Of a stretch of 64,000 bases of DNA, positions 1-12,300 are shown piece by piece. The stretch is taken from assembly GCA_040954595.2 (NCBI GenBank), contig CM082596.2, positions 2,232,001-2,296,000 of the forward strand, in the 5' to 3' direction. Made by a program: the position numbers and the translations under genes. Position 1 is the first letter of the stretch. The number at the start of each line of letters is the position of its first letter. A model generated the notes under the pieces. It was not told the origin of the DNA, made no database searches, and saw only the letters and a list, made by a program, of their open reading frames with translations. This DNA is from Balanoglossus misakiensis. Its lineage: Eukaryota > Hemichordata.

Positions 1-76
1 ATCCATTGCATTAGTACACAACTATCATTGTATACGCACACACAAATGATCTTGTAACACTCTGTTCATGTTGTAG

Positions 77-358
77 CTTCCATAGTAAGGTCTGATGATG
101 CCTCAAGTTCAGGTGACTCCCTTGTCGCTATGGAAGGAGCACCACAGATACCCGGAATTCCTGGGAATGTGCCCATTCCGGAGGGACATTGGCCGATACA
201 ACAACCGGAATATCAAAGACAACAGACACCAGTATTGATGTCACCTGAACACTTCCAGGTACCACCAGAGCGAAGGCCAGAACAACCCTACGCAGAAGCA
301 GCATGTGCTGAACCAATGGAAATCCATCCAGCAGACGTGAAGCCACAGTGGCAGCAAG
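77..358 (+). other. Caspase exon: Pro/Gln-rich prodomain linker
   Basis: The exon begins after a TTGTAG acceptor with two bases that finish a split codon, and ends at the GTTATT donor (359). It encodes about 94 residues with runs of Pro, Gln and Glu (for example IQQPEYQRQQTPVL) and no folded-domain signature. It lies between the expected prodomain and p20. The next exon (572-820) starts with more linker, EPMTEAMEVQ, before the p20 subunit. No death effector domain is visible in either. Confidence 0.75.
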
Positions 359-1684
359 GTTATTGATCTTAGATAACATCTCTTGTAAATTTGCACTTGG
401 AAATTACACGGTATTTTAATCAATTCCCAAAAAGGAAAAAATGTTGATGGCATCTACAAAGTGTGATAAATTTATAAAAACACTATTGATACAATCACAG
501 TCATTTTCAGGGTAATTATTACTTACTGGTATTAATTGGCAAAAAATTGCTATTATTTCCATATTTTGTAGCAAAAGTCCAAAGTGCACAGACTCCCCAG
601 GGGGAGATAGACGAACCCATGACAGAGGCAATGGAGGTACAAAACCCAGCAACAACAGTCCAAGAACAACAAGTCACTAATGTTGAACTGCCACGTTATC
701 GTATGGACACTTCACCACTTGGGATATGCGTTATCATCAACAATGAGGATTTCTCACAGGATACCACTATACGTGGAAGCAAGAAGCTGGGATACAGGGC
801 CGGCAGCTCCAAAGACACGGGTTAGTATGTGCCAGTTGTTTTAGTAGGAGAAGCACATACCCGTAGATAAGCTGCAATGTTTTTTCATACTAATTACAAC
901 AGCCTGGCTTGTAATACAGTCAAACATGTGTACAAATATACATGTAGTGGAAATTTGCAATCTATAACCACTCCGTTACACGTGCCATTACTAACCAATG
1001 ATTTTTTTAATGCACAAAAAGCCCAGCACACTAAACGCATGCTTGTCTTTTTCAGGTAAGCTATATAAACTCTTCAAGAAACTTGGCTTTGACGTGAAAG
1101 TGAAGGTAAACCTTCCAGCATCTACAATGTTACGTTGTTTGGAGGAAGTAGGAAATCTGGACCATCGTCAGTACAGTTGTTTTGTGTGTTGCATTCTCAC
1201 TCACGGTGCCAAGGATAAAGTGTATGGTTCTGATGGTGTCAGTGTTGACATCAGTGACCTCACAAGTTGCGTCAAGAGCACTCGCTGCAGGAGTCTCGCC
1301 GGCAAACCTAAACTCTTTTTTATGCAAGCGTGCCAAGGGACTGAACATCAAGTTGGAGTGATGGCCACTGATTCTGAATCCGAAGCTGATTACTCGATCC
1401 CAAATGAAGCCGATTTCCTCCTGGCCTACGCCACTGTGCCGGGATTCGTTTCGTATCGAAGTCCCAGCCAAGGGTCGTGGTTCATAACGATTCTAGAGAA
1501 GTGCATTAAGAAGTACCACGCCCAATGTGATCTTCTCAGTATCATGGTTATTGTCAACGACGAAGTCTCGAGAGGAGTGGCCGAGATCGACGGAAAAGCC
1601 GGCGTCTACAAACAGGTGCCAGCGCCACTGGTTACCCTCCGGAAGAACGTGTATTTTCCCGCAACAGACTTCAAAGCTCAATAG
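77..1684 (+). CDS. CASP8-like: Caspase-8-like initiator caspase, 3' exons (partial)
   Basis: Cysteine protease that cleaves after Asp and starts apoptotic signalling in the cytosol. Three exons join in phase: 77-358, 572-820 and 1056-1684, with stop TAG at 1682-1684; all junctions are GT-AG. The first exon encodes a Pro/Gln/Glu-rich linker. The second holds the p20 start, YRMDTSPLGICVIINNEDF, as in caspase-8 (YxM...P.G.CLIINN). The third holds the catalytic His in CCILTHGAKDKVYG, the catalytic Cys in FFMQACQG (QACQG is the caspase-8/10 form of the pentapeptide), the S1-pocket Arg in GFVSYRSPSQGSWF, and the p10 end with LRKNVYFP. The inter-subunit site is probably Asp in MATDSESEAD, aligning with the ETD/S site of human caspase-8. 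The p20 S1 Arg (YRAGS) is also kept, so the enzyme looks active. The death-effector-domain exons expected upstream lie outside the window. Caspase-10 is the alternative name; the family is certain. Confidence 0.93.
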
Positions 1685-2024
1685 ACAGAACTGTTGAAAA
1701 CTGACAAATCAGTGAAAACTACTTTCAATTTAAAAGTGAAAAGTTTCAATGTAACAAAGTCGCAGTCATGGTTCTTTGTGCCATGATGATAATTGTATTA
1801 CAATTTTACTCTTTATGCTTTATGAAATTTCGGATTTTCTTTTCCTGTGACACTTGACTACATTTACCTCATATGATGGCTAATAATATGCAAGTTTGAA
1901 GTCATCCATTCAATGTGATGATAATATTCTTTTGCTATTGTGCTGTATGTTTAGTTGCATGATTGAGGAAACAGTAAGTTGGTTAAACCCTGTTCCTCCA
2001 TAGACTCTGGTTGCTATAGCAGCA

Positions 2025-2030
2025 AATAAA
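2025..2030 (+). promoter_or_regulatory. Candidate polyadenylation signal of the caspase gene
   Basis: An AATAAA hexamer lies about 340 bases after the caspase stop codon on the same strand. Another AATAAA-like site follows near 2120. The choice between them cannot be made without transcripts. Confidence 0.4.
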
Positions 2031-4679
2031 TGACTACGCCCACATTCAATACAGAGTATTAAACCCATGTAAAAGTCACACCACAAAAAATAAGTGGCCT
2101 ATAAAGGATTTGGAATATGAAAAATAAAACACCTTTACATATAAAAAGGGAAAACATTTGTTTACCTGTTGTGTCTTCGTCTTTGGCAGCGTCACCATCG
2201 GTCTTTCGTCTAACATAATAGTAAGCCCTCATGGTTGACTTTAGCAACACCAGTCGTTAGCTTTAATATATGATATGAGCTGGAAACTTTCCCATGGCTG
2301 CATGCATGGCAAAATGTAGAAAAATCAAAATGTGAAAGTGTTTCAAAGCGGAGTTTTATCAAAGAATAATATATCATATTCTCAGTAATAAGGCACGAGA
2401 TGAAAATCATAATCTGGAATTTTATTGGAAATAATTGATATAGATATTTTTCAACAACAAAAACAAAACAAAACATTTCTGTTAGTTGTATGGAAACAAT
2501 TAGGGAAAATAATATGGTAAAATAAAGCAGCATTTTGTAAACAAAAAACAATTGTGTCTTATTTAAAAATATCAGGAGGAAGATCAGATGCTTTGAATGC
2601 TGGGAAATGAAAGAAAGTAAAAATAAAATAACAACGCTAAAATCTATTATATATTATTTCCTTCCATGAGATCGAAGCATTTTAAGTTGAATTTTTCTTG
2701 GACAGTGCGAACAAGATGTCTTAAAATTCTAGGCAAAGAAGCTATAACCGCACAATTGCGAAAGGTAATCGTGCAAATATAATAGTACATACAATATATT
2801 TATAAAAAAATTAAAAATTAATCTTCGGTGAGTTGGTTGTATCATCAGTCAGGTTGTTGTATTTGTGTTTGCTTCATTCGGTGTGATTAAGAAACTCTTA
2901 CACAGATTGGATAACATTTCGCGTGTGTGAATTTAAGAACGTTTATCAACCAATCAGGGCCTGTGTTGTATAATGCTTTCAAGTCTGCAAGAGTGTGGGG
3001 TTGATTTATCCCACACTCCCAGCGGCCATGAGTGTGAGAATACATGTAATAAATTCCGCCAAAGAAATGCAGTAAAACAGAAGGAAACCATTGGTGTGAA
3101 GTCTTGTATACAAATATAGCATATTTATGATTCACATAGCTAATACTTTTAATACCATATTAGGCAAAATAAATTATAAGTGCCTCATGAATAGATAAAT
3201 TATGCCATATTTGGATCGATGCATGAAATGACCATGTTTGGGAAAATAACACGAACCTGAGTGTCTGGAACATTGTGAGGTATACTTGCTGCTAGGATCT
3301 GGGAAGTGCCTTATAAAGAATGAAGACAACCTGATGATTTGATTTTCAGTGAAAGTTGTACAATCTGTACAAGAAATCTACTTTTCTGTGTGTGTTTGTG
3401 CTTTGAATACACAAGTACAAATTATAGCACCAAAGACCATACAAAATAGCACCATAATAAAAGGGTATGCAACATATGAAATCCACCGCATAATAATAAA
3501 TAACTGTTGACCTGAAGAGGCTGATTATCGAAGAGTAACAGTACGGGTAATCATGTGACCCAAACTGTCCTATCAGATTAAAAGGTGGCAGTTGCTATGT
3601 GGAACAACCCTCCAAGTTACTGTAAATTGTGATCGTACCCTCCTCATACATTGCTTTTGAGAATTGCTATCAGTGCAGAGGAGTGAGAGATGGAAATTGA
3701 CAAGTCAATGCATTACATTTTTTACTTAATAGAAAGATTTCAGGCAAACTCATTACAGGAGTAAATTTCATTTTAACAACCTTGTGTACTTTGAAAAAAG
3801 AGTGGGTAGAAATTGGAGTTAAAATGGGTTGGAGTCAGTTTAAAATCGGCGGAAGTCCGCGTTAAAATGCAACACTTCATAAAACAGGTAATACAGGTTT
3901 TGTATAAATATGTAAAAAGCTATAAAAGTACTGGATAATCAAACATTTAAGTGAAATAAGTCGTTCAGGCTGAAATGAAAATCTCTTTGTACTACTCTGA
4001 CTTCACGATAGGTTCTTTGCACTTGCTTACCTGTACATCCCTTTAATCACAATGGAAAAGTCCTGCGTAAACAACTAGAAACAGCTATGGTCAAACCAAG
4101 AAGACCACGGTATAGGGAAGTTCAGGTTGAACACTGACTACTTCTTCAGGTTTAACACTGACTATTTCTTCTAATGCCTGATGAGTTACGTAGAAAACAC
4201 ACAAGTAAAAAACACATCACTGAAGAAAATTTCCACAAAAGTGAAAAGTTACGCTAAGAAATTGCATATGGTAATGTAAAACACATAACAGTATCACAAC
4301 CCTGAGGTAGATGTACAGGATTTGTCATGGAGCAATGCTACAAGTTGTAGACCACTCACCAAACAAGAGCACATTTTCATAGTCAAGAGCAATTATTTTT
4401 ACAGACAGGAGTAATCTTTTGAAGGAGAAAAGAAGATATGAAAGGGTACTTTGTAACTCATCAGAAAATTTAGATATTACGATTAAAATTATCCTTCCAC
4501 GTGTCTATATTTCAACATTTTTTCTAACTATTTCTACTCAGAGGGAGAGATGACATTCTATCAAAGTTGTATATCATATTTTGCATATCAACTTTGAAAT
4601 TCGACAAATCCATTGTCATCAGCCTCATGATTTTTTTTTCTTCTTTATAGCACTGTAAATTGATTTAAATACTTTATGC

Positions 4680-4685
4680 TTTATT
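4680..4685 (-). promoter_or_regulatory. Candidate polyadenylation signal of the collagen gene
   Basis: TTTATT on the + strand reads AATAAA on the - strand, about 630 bases beyond the collagen stop codon (5314-5316). This gives a plausible 3' UTR length, but the site is chosen on the hexamer alone. Confidence 0.35.
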
Positions 4686-5313
4686 TTCCTAGATTAAAAT
4701 TCAAGAACGATACTTTAAATAGCAATTGTTGAAAATGTGTAAATTTTTCTTTCACTGTTAGGACGAAAGCATGGTTCTCATATCGGGTGGCAGAATTAAG
4801 TATTTCAGTCACTTTCTTCATGATTTCTTTTCTGTACTGAGAAAATTACTTGCAGTAATGCCATTCACAAAATAGTTAGGGTGCATGTTTTTACTCATAC
4901 AACATGATGTTTTTGAAATGATGAGTAATCAAACTCAATCACACATGTATGTTGTTTGAGAATGGTCTATGAAAATTGTACACTAAATTAACTTATTCTA
5001 TAAAATGTCCTCATTGGAATAAATTTGAAATAACAGAAGTATAGATTTTTGTTTATACAGAGATACTGCATCTGAAATCAGTCAGTCTACTGACTAAAAA
5101 TTAAGTATTCAAAAAATTAAAAAGATCAGTATTCTACAGGAATTTATCAATGCTAGAATGGCTTCTCTTTTGTACAATGGTTCATCTGCTGTACAAAAAG
5201 GGGGTTGAAATTAACCATAAATCATCCCAACTTGAAAACATGCACCTCAACTGAGAATATGTGAAGGCTTATAAAAATAACTTCTATAACCTACTACACA
5301 GAAGGGGCCAGTG

Positions 5314-6302
5314 TTACTTCTTTTTGACTTTTCCAACTGTATTTTGTACACAGAGTAAAATAAAGTTGTTATTGCACGTGTACTGCTCTTGGCCGAGAAG
5401 TTTGTGGTCTTGAAGAGGACTTGCCTGACCGACATCGTCTATGTTATTTGTTAGCCACTGGTCACAGTAGCTGTGGGTCATTCGGTCACCTTCTGATGAG
5501 GATCCATGCCATATCATTTTTTGAGGCCTGTCAAGAAGGAAGAAAAATACAGCAAACATGAAATGAGAGAGATTTCAAACAAAATCTTCGATGGAAGCAT
5601 CGAGCATCAAATAAAACAAAGTTGCAATATGAGTAACTACACAAATGCTTACCACGTTGGATCTGTCATCACATCTTTGCCATCAAACGAGTATATATGA
5701 GTTCTTCCATTGAATGCCCCTTCCAATTCAAACATATCATTCCAACTATTGAACAGTAATTCATTCTGCAAAAACAAATGACAGACGTTGGGTGATTAAT
5801 GTTTACATATACATGTACCAACACATGTATCATCAGTAACTAGAGGAAGAGAAGTCAATTAGCCTATTCTGTACCCTACCAAAGGAAAACTGATAGAATC
5901 TCACACCCAAAGACCTAGATTTATATACACGAGTGGGGGATATTTGTCTCATGTACGGCAGTTGAGTGTGAACCAAAAAAATCCACACTCTCAATTGCAC
6001 ACTCCCAGTGGCCAAAAGTTTGAGAAAGGGACTTCTCAATTTGTTAGACATGATCAGGTTTTCAACTCACTAGAACACAAACCACTCACTTTAGCATTGA
6101 CAACTGGCGTCTCCCGATCTTCTCTCCTGACAACCGATTTCAAGTCTTGAACCCTGGATGAGAGGAAGGCACGGTAGGTCCCTTGCAAACCGGCGTCTTC
6201 TGCCTGCTTGAAGCACAAGAAGTCAGCTCCGCGCAGACCGTTCATGCCGTTGGATCCAAGACGTGCCCCAGACACGGGGTAATTGGCGGCGAAGAGATGC
6301 AA
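5314..6302 (-). other. Collagen exons 41-43: endostatin domain
   Basis: Exons 6090-6302, 5653-5765 and 5314-5527 encode residues 1330-1508. Recognisable endostatin blocks appear in order: [82 protein letters not shown] and FILLCVQN. Four cysteines (FLC, SYC, YTC, LLC) match the two conserved disulfides. The Trp of TWPQ is split by intron 42. The chain ends in a basic tail, VGKVKKK. The hinge-proximal zinc-binding His-x-His of the vertebrate fragment is absent. Confidence 0.95.
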
Positions 6303-9300
6303 CTGTAGCAAAATGGGAAAGTTGTGTTGATCAAGAGGAAACATTTACAATCAATAACTATATTCTAATCTGAGATGAAGGTCTTTCGACTACTCCTGAA
6401 ACATTTGTTCAGCATCAAGTACTCAAGTGTTCAAGTCAAAGTTTTAGACCTATTTTTTTTAAAGAGCATACTCATGTGACACTTTGCAAAGCGCCAGTGA
6501 ACATTTTTTCATGTACAATGTATAAATTCATTATCGAATGTATCATATTGTAAACTGGGCAGATTATACTTGCCCACCTAATGAAACATTCACAAGGTGG
6601 ATGTAAGACTCACCGCTTGGCCATCTATTATTCCAGAGGTTGGTGTTGGTGGTGTTGAGGGAGTGACCTCGGGAAGTTTCTGCAAAATCAGAAAGTGATT
6701 TAAATAAACATTTCTTAAATTGAATACCTCATGGTGTCCATTTTGGCCGCATGTTATTTTCTCATTGCTTGGCGGAATTCCAAAAGCAATTGAAATGCTC
6801 AAAATGGAGTTTATCAGTATGTGCATATGTGTATTGCAATGCTGCATGATTTCATTTGGATGTAAACAGCTGTCTGATTTGATACATTCAGCTTTTCATC
6901 ACATCCTCTCCTGGAGAGTACTCACTGTCAGAAAAAAATACGATAAGAAACAGAATTTGTTTCACAATCAACTTTTAAAGCAGAACAGTCGACCACATGG
7001 CCTCTGTAACTACCAAGAGAAAAGCTCTTAACAGAGAGCATGGTTATCATTCATTGTGACTTTGTGACCTATCTAGTTGGACACTAGACTTTTATTTCAT
7101 GGTAAGAGCACATGATGTCAGCCGACTGAAATTCTGAATCTGAATTGAAGTGCAAAAATAACCCAGTCTAGTAGCAGGCATATCCATAGCTACATACACC
7201 ATGCTTTATTTCGCTATTAAAAAGATAATTTTACTCACTGTGACAGGAACTGGAGGAAGTGGTAAGATAGGTCCGAGCTGGAAAAGATTAAGAACATGTT
7301 TGATTAAATGCCTGAAAAACTGGACTCCTTATAGTTGCCATTTAAAACTGTTTAACTCTTACTGGTGATAGTCACTTAGTCATTTTAGTGTAGGGCTTTC
7401 AGCTGTACTAAGTGTGACTTGATTCTTGTTGAGTTGTTTCATTGACCATCTCAAACATTTTAAACCTTTTACCTCAATCAACTGCCAGCCCTCTTCGACT
7501 CTAACGTAAAGTTCCTGACGATCATGGATGAAGGCTAAGCCACCAACAGGTGTTGTCCGGGCAACTCCTTGCATGTCATTCTGTGTTAAGTATGTTGCCA
7601 CCTGTAAAGATAATAACAATTATTAGGAGTTATGCCTTAAGGATCATCACTGTTGTCATTTAACGTTTGAAACCTGGTACCAATGACTATGCATTCAGTG
7701 TTTACTCAGTCTCTAACAAGGTGTAAACTGAGACACCCGCAATCTTGTTTTGACTTCATGGCAATTTAGGACATGCTTTGCCCTTGAACGGGGAAAGATA
7801 ACTTAATATCAACAGATTCACACACTACATTAAGCGATGATACTCTGTTACTTACTGTAGTATATTTGCCTGCAGGAACACCATTTTCTGTACTTCCTGG
7901 AGGACCTGGTGGACCAGGTGGACCTGGTAAACCTCTCTGTCCAGGTGTGCCTCTGTCACCTGGGAATTACATTTTGTATTCAGATTATCATCTTCCTGTT
8001 CAGCCATTTGAGTTGGTCTGGCAAGACTTTGTCAAATATTAACCAAACCATAGTTATGTTTGTGTTAAAGTTACATTTTGATTTTTGGCAATGAGATATA
8101 GACTGGTTTAGCTGTGATAATAAGACTTCAAAGTTGAATATGTGCACTTACCATTAAAGCCAGGTACGCCCTGCCCTGGTACACCTGGTGGTCCAGGAAT
8201 ACCTGGTTGTCCAATTCCTGGTGGTCCTTGTGGACCCGGTTGTCCTGGTGCCCCTGGGATTCCATGTACTGCCTCACCTGGTGGTCCTGCTGGGCCCTGT
8301 AATAAAATTTACCAATTTAATATCACAGTCTAAACAAACGTAAAGTGTGCTAATAAAAGTTTCATCTACCTGCAAAGTGAACAATTTCTTCAGTCCCTTT
8401 AGTGTCCGGTTAAAACAGCTTTTACTGTACATAGCGATGGACTGATATTCACTGACTATACTTACTGGTGGTCCTGGTTCACCTTCGGGTCCTTGTGGTC
8501 CTGGCATGAAAATACCATCACCATCACCAGTTCCTGGTGGACCTGGCTCACCCTGTGTAGAGATTGACAGCAAAGTTGCCCTATTAACTACCACTCATAG
8601 AATATTTTTAATCATCTTCTCGATAAAGTTAGCGAACAAACAACTCCTTGAATATGTGGAGATTCTATTACCCATGTATGCATATCACCATAGTGAGTTC
8701 TCTTGCAATGGGAGAATGAATAAAAGGGCACGGGTGCAGCACTTGACTTTTTTTCAAATTTTCAAACGGTAGTCTCTTTTATACTGAGAGAATACGTTGA
8801 AAGCATGAAATCAGTTTTTGGTGTGGTTATCACTCACCTTTGGTCCTTTCATTCCAGAGTCCCCTTTGTCTCCTTTCTTTCCCTTCTTTCCTTCAGGTCC
8901 CGGTAATCCGTCTACACCGTTCGGTCCCTGTGGTCCGACAGACCCCGGAAGACCACCGGAACCCTGGGGACCTCTCTCGCCTGGCAATCCTATCTCACCA
9001 GTCATTCCCTTCTCTCCTGCAGAAAAAACAAACATTAGTAAGATTAGGTTTTTTAACTCTGTAACTTTCCTTGTGTTTTGCTTTAAGTTTTCTCCAAGTG
9101 TTTGAATTCAAAGAGTTTCATTTTCAAGTAATGATTGCACAGAATGTTTTCAATAAACTTTCACGATAAAATTTGAAAGCAGCACTATAAGTAACTGAAT
9201 CAAGTTTGCAGAAGTTCATTTTCTGAAGTCATTAATGGAATTGAAGACCATGCTTACCTGGAAAACCTGGAAGTCCCGGATTTCCCGGAATACCAAGAGG

Positions 9301-12300
9301 ACCTTGAGGCCCTGTGTCACCACCATCTCCTTTCTGACCCTTTGGACCTGATGGTCCCGGCAACCCTGGCAGGCCTGGTTCACCCTACAAAATCATCAAT
9401 TACATTCAGCAATGAAAACAAGGAACGCAGAGGAAAAACTTGCAGGACTCCACCACACGGTGATGGACAGAACATTTATCTATGGTATAAGGTAGTAATA
9501 TCAAAGTACAGTAATCTTGGGCTTTATGGGAAAAGTCCATAGGTAACTAATACCCTCTATTATATCTGAGGGAAAAATCAAAATTGCTGCTTTCAAATCT
9601 TTTTAAATAAATCAACTTGACAAACCTTTTTTCACCAACATAATACAGCAATCAATTTAGCCAATAGATATTTACATTACGGTAAAGAGCAAAAGTTACA
9701 GGCACGTGCAAATAGCAGCCACTGAGAGCTTTATAAATGCTTTGCATTTTATATTATAAAGTGGTACATATATTTATTCTGATAGGCAGCCTCTATGATA
9801 CATCAGATTTCTGCAAAACTAATAGGCTTTTATCTTATTTTTGCTATAAAGCTGAGCCACAGATGTGTCTTGCAACACAGACACTGAACCTATGCAGTGA
9901 CGACATAATGGCAGATCAGTGCAGCTAGTTGGCAGCTGGATGGCCAGATAAACTGAAAGTACTTGAAACTAATATCAGAAGATTCACACCCTTTACAGTC
10001 TGCATCTGTAGGTGTTTTGCAGATCCACATACAGCTCTTGGCATGTATGAATTCTAACTGTGTATTCTACCAATACACAATCAAATAAAACAATACATAC
10101 ACTCCTTGTCTTATGTTTAGTATTTGACTAGATAAATTTCTCTGACAGGCAATTCTTCAAGCCATTAGTTCTTAGCAGATTTATAAAAATAAGTTTCTGT
10201 CAACTTTGTCTTGTAAATACCTTTATTTTTATAAGTGCAATACATATTAACTTGTATATATTATCTAAAAACCATATAATTACTTATTATCACTAATATA
10301 TTGCATACTTGATGAAATTCTTGTTTGTATATATTTTCTTCTTGTAACAAGTTATTGAACAATTACGGGACTGATTTTAGCTGGGGAAATAGCACAAGCT
10401 TTTGACATATTGTTTAGCTCATTTTTCTTTCGGGTTATTCGCGCAACATGAAGCCAATGCAACAATATGGGATGGGATTTGTATTAGATGCAGTCACATG
10501 ACATGAACTGTCCAATGGTAATCCTGCAGTTAGTAGGGCATGTTAATGTGGTCACATGACCATCAGAAGCCAATGAGATTATCTGATATGATGATGCCCG
10601 GGCACTCAGTACTTACATCGTAGCCTTTGTATCGACGTGGCTGAAATCAGTAAAATTGAACGGGAAAAACACTTGTAAAACATATCTCAGTGATCCATAC
10701 TGTTTTAAAACATAACCTGCTTCATTTTGATCAACAGATTTTCCTCCAACAGTCAAAATACAGTTTCAAAAGACAATTGATATAAAGTTAGAATTTTGAT
10801 AATTTGATATTCAAATGATCAAACTTGTGAATACTTTTTAAAATTTTGGGAAGGCATCTCAGAATTTCATGATGGGTTCCCAGTTCTGAAGATGACGAAA
10901 TTGAAATGGAATTAGTATAGGAAGGGTCTCAGCAGCCCACACCAAACAGGGACATGTGATACAGCACTTGGTGGCAAATACCAAAGGGAAATGATACTGA
11001 CAGATGACATACGAAATAATACGTAAACATCATGATACAACTGTAATATTAGTCACAATGACAGACTGTTTGGGAAGACATCATCTCACGCCAACAGGGC
11101 ACAACATGCGCTCACTGCAGCCAATGGAAAACTTGATATGACTTCTAATCAGTGTTACTTAGGGATGAGGTCACCCTTTCCGACTGATATGACCCTAACG
11201 CGATGGCTGAACCTATACACTGACCCTGAACACTATAGATCAAGAAGAGACAAAGATGACTGTGTACTGTCATATGGTGCAAGAGAATTCTTAAATCAGA
11301 GAATTGGAAAACAATCAAAACATTTATCAGAATATCATTAAGATTTCATTAAAACAGCGGACAAGAGATGACCCAACATAGTTACACCAGTTAATAACCA
11401 AAGATCAAGAACTGACACTGACAGGAGATGTAGACTTGTTTTGATAAAATTTGAGAAGATAACATGTCAAACGTCCTCACCACTTGTGCTGGATCACTTG
11501 GATCTTCATCAGGATCCTTCCCGATTCCGGCAGGTCCAGGGGGACCCGGCAAACCAATTGGACCTGCATCACCCTTTTCACCCTGTAATGAGAGAAAGGC
11601 GCCAGGAGGTTTGGAACGAGGGAGGCAATGGATAGAGAGGAGGGTTTGGGAAGAGGGGTTGAAGAAGCAGAGTGACAAAGACCAAAAGGGGAATAGTTCA
11701 TGTTGGAATTTCTTTGGTCAGTTTAGTGACTGTTTCACCATAGAAACATGCAATACAGATACAGACTGGCCCACTAAAATCATGACAAACAACTGATCAA
11801 GTGTATGTGTACATGTCACCAACTTGTGAAGTATGGATGAAAAAATGAAGAGGTCTAGATAGAGGAAATATGTATTTACCTTGGTAGCGATAGCTTCACC
11901 CTGGAAGAGTTGAAACAAAACATGTTAGAAATCAGCAGTCTGGTATACATTGTATGATGCATTCCACTTGCAAACAACATTTTTTTCTTGTGTGAAATTC
12001 ATCATCTTAAATTATTTGTATGATTTCAGCTTGTGTGATTGTTTTCAGGACACTTACTGTTTCTCCTTTGTCTCCTTTCAAACCATGCAATCCTGGAACA
12101 CCCTGAAGTCAACAAGAAATTAAACAATTATCATTTATGTTTGTACATCAATATACAAATTCAGGGGCTACATTATATGGTCTTGTCTGGACCAATTAAA
12201 ACACACCACAGGAGAGACAGATATACTTACAGCAAATCCAGGGTCACCTCTATCTCCTTTGCCACCTGGGATACCAACATGACCTGGGATGCCTGGTCTG

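Larger units (their letters stand above)
1685..5313. other. Convergent intergenic region / 3' UTRs
   Basis: AT-rich DNA between the 3' end of the caspase (+) and the 3' end of the collagen (-), so the two genes converge. It should hold both 3' UTRs. No convincing exon is seen on either strand. A short repeat near 2992-3040 (GAGTGTGG...CCCACACTC) recurs at 5964-6026. Confidence 0.6.
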
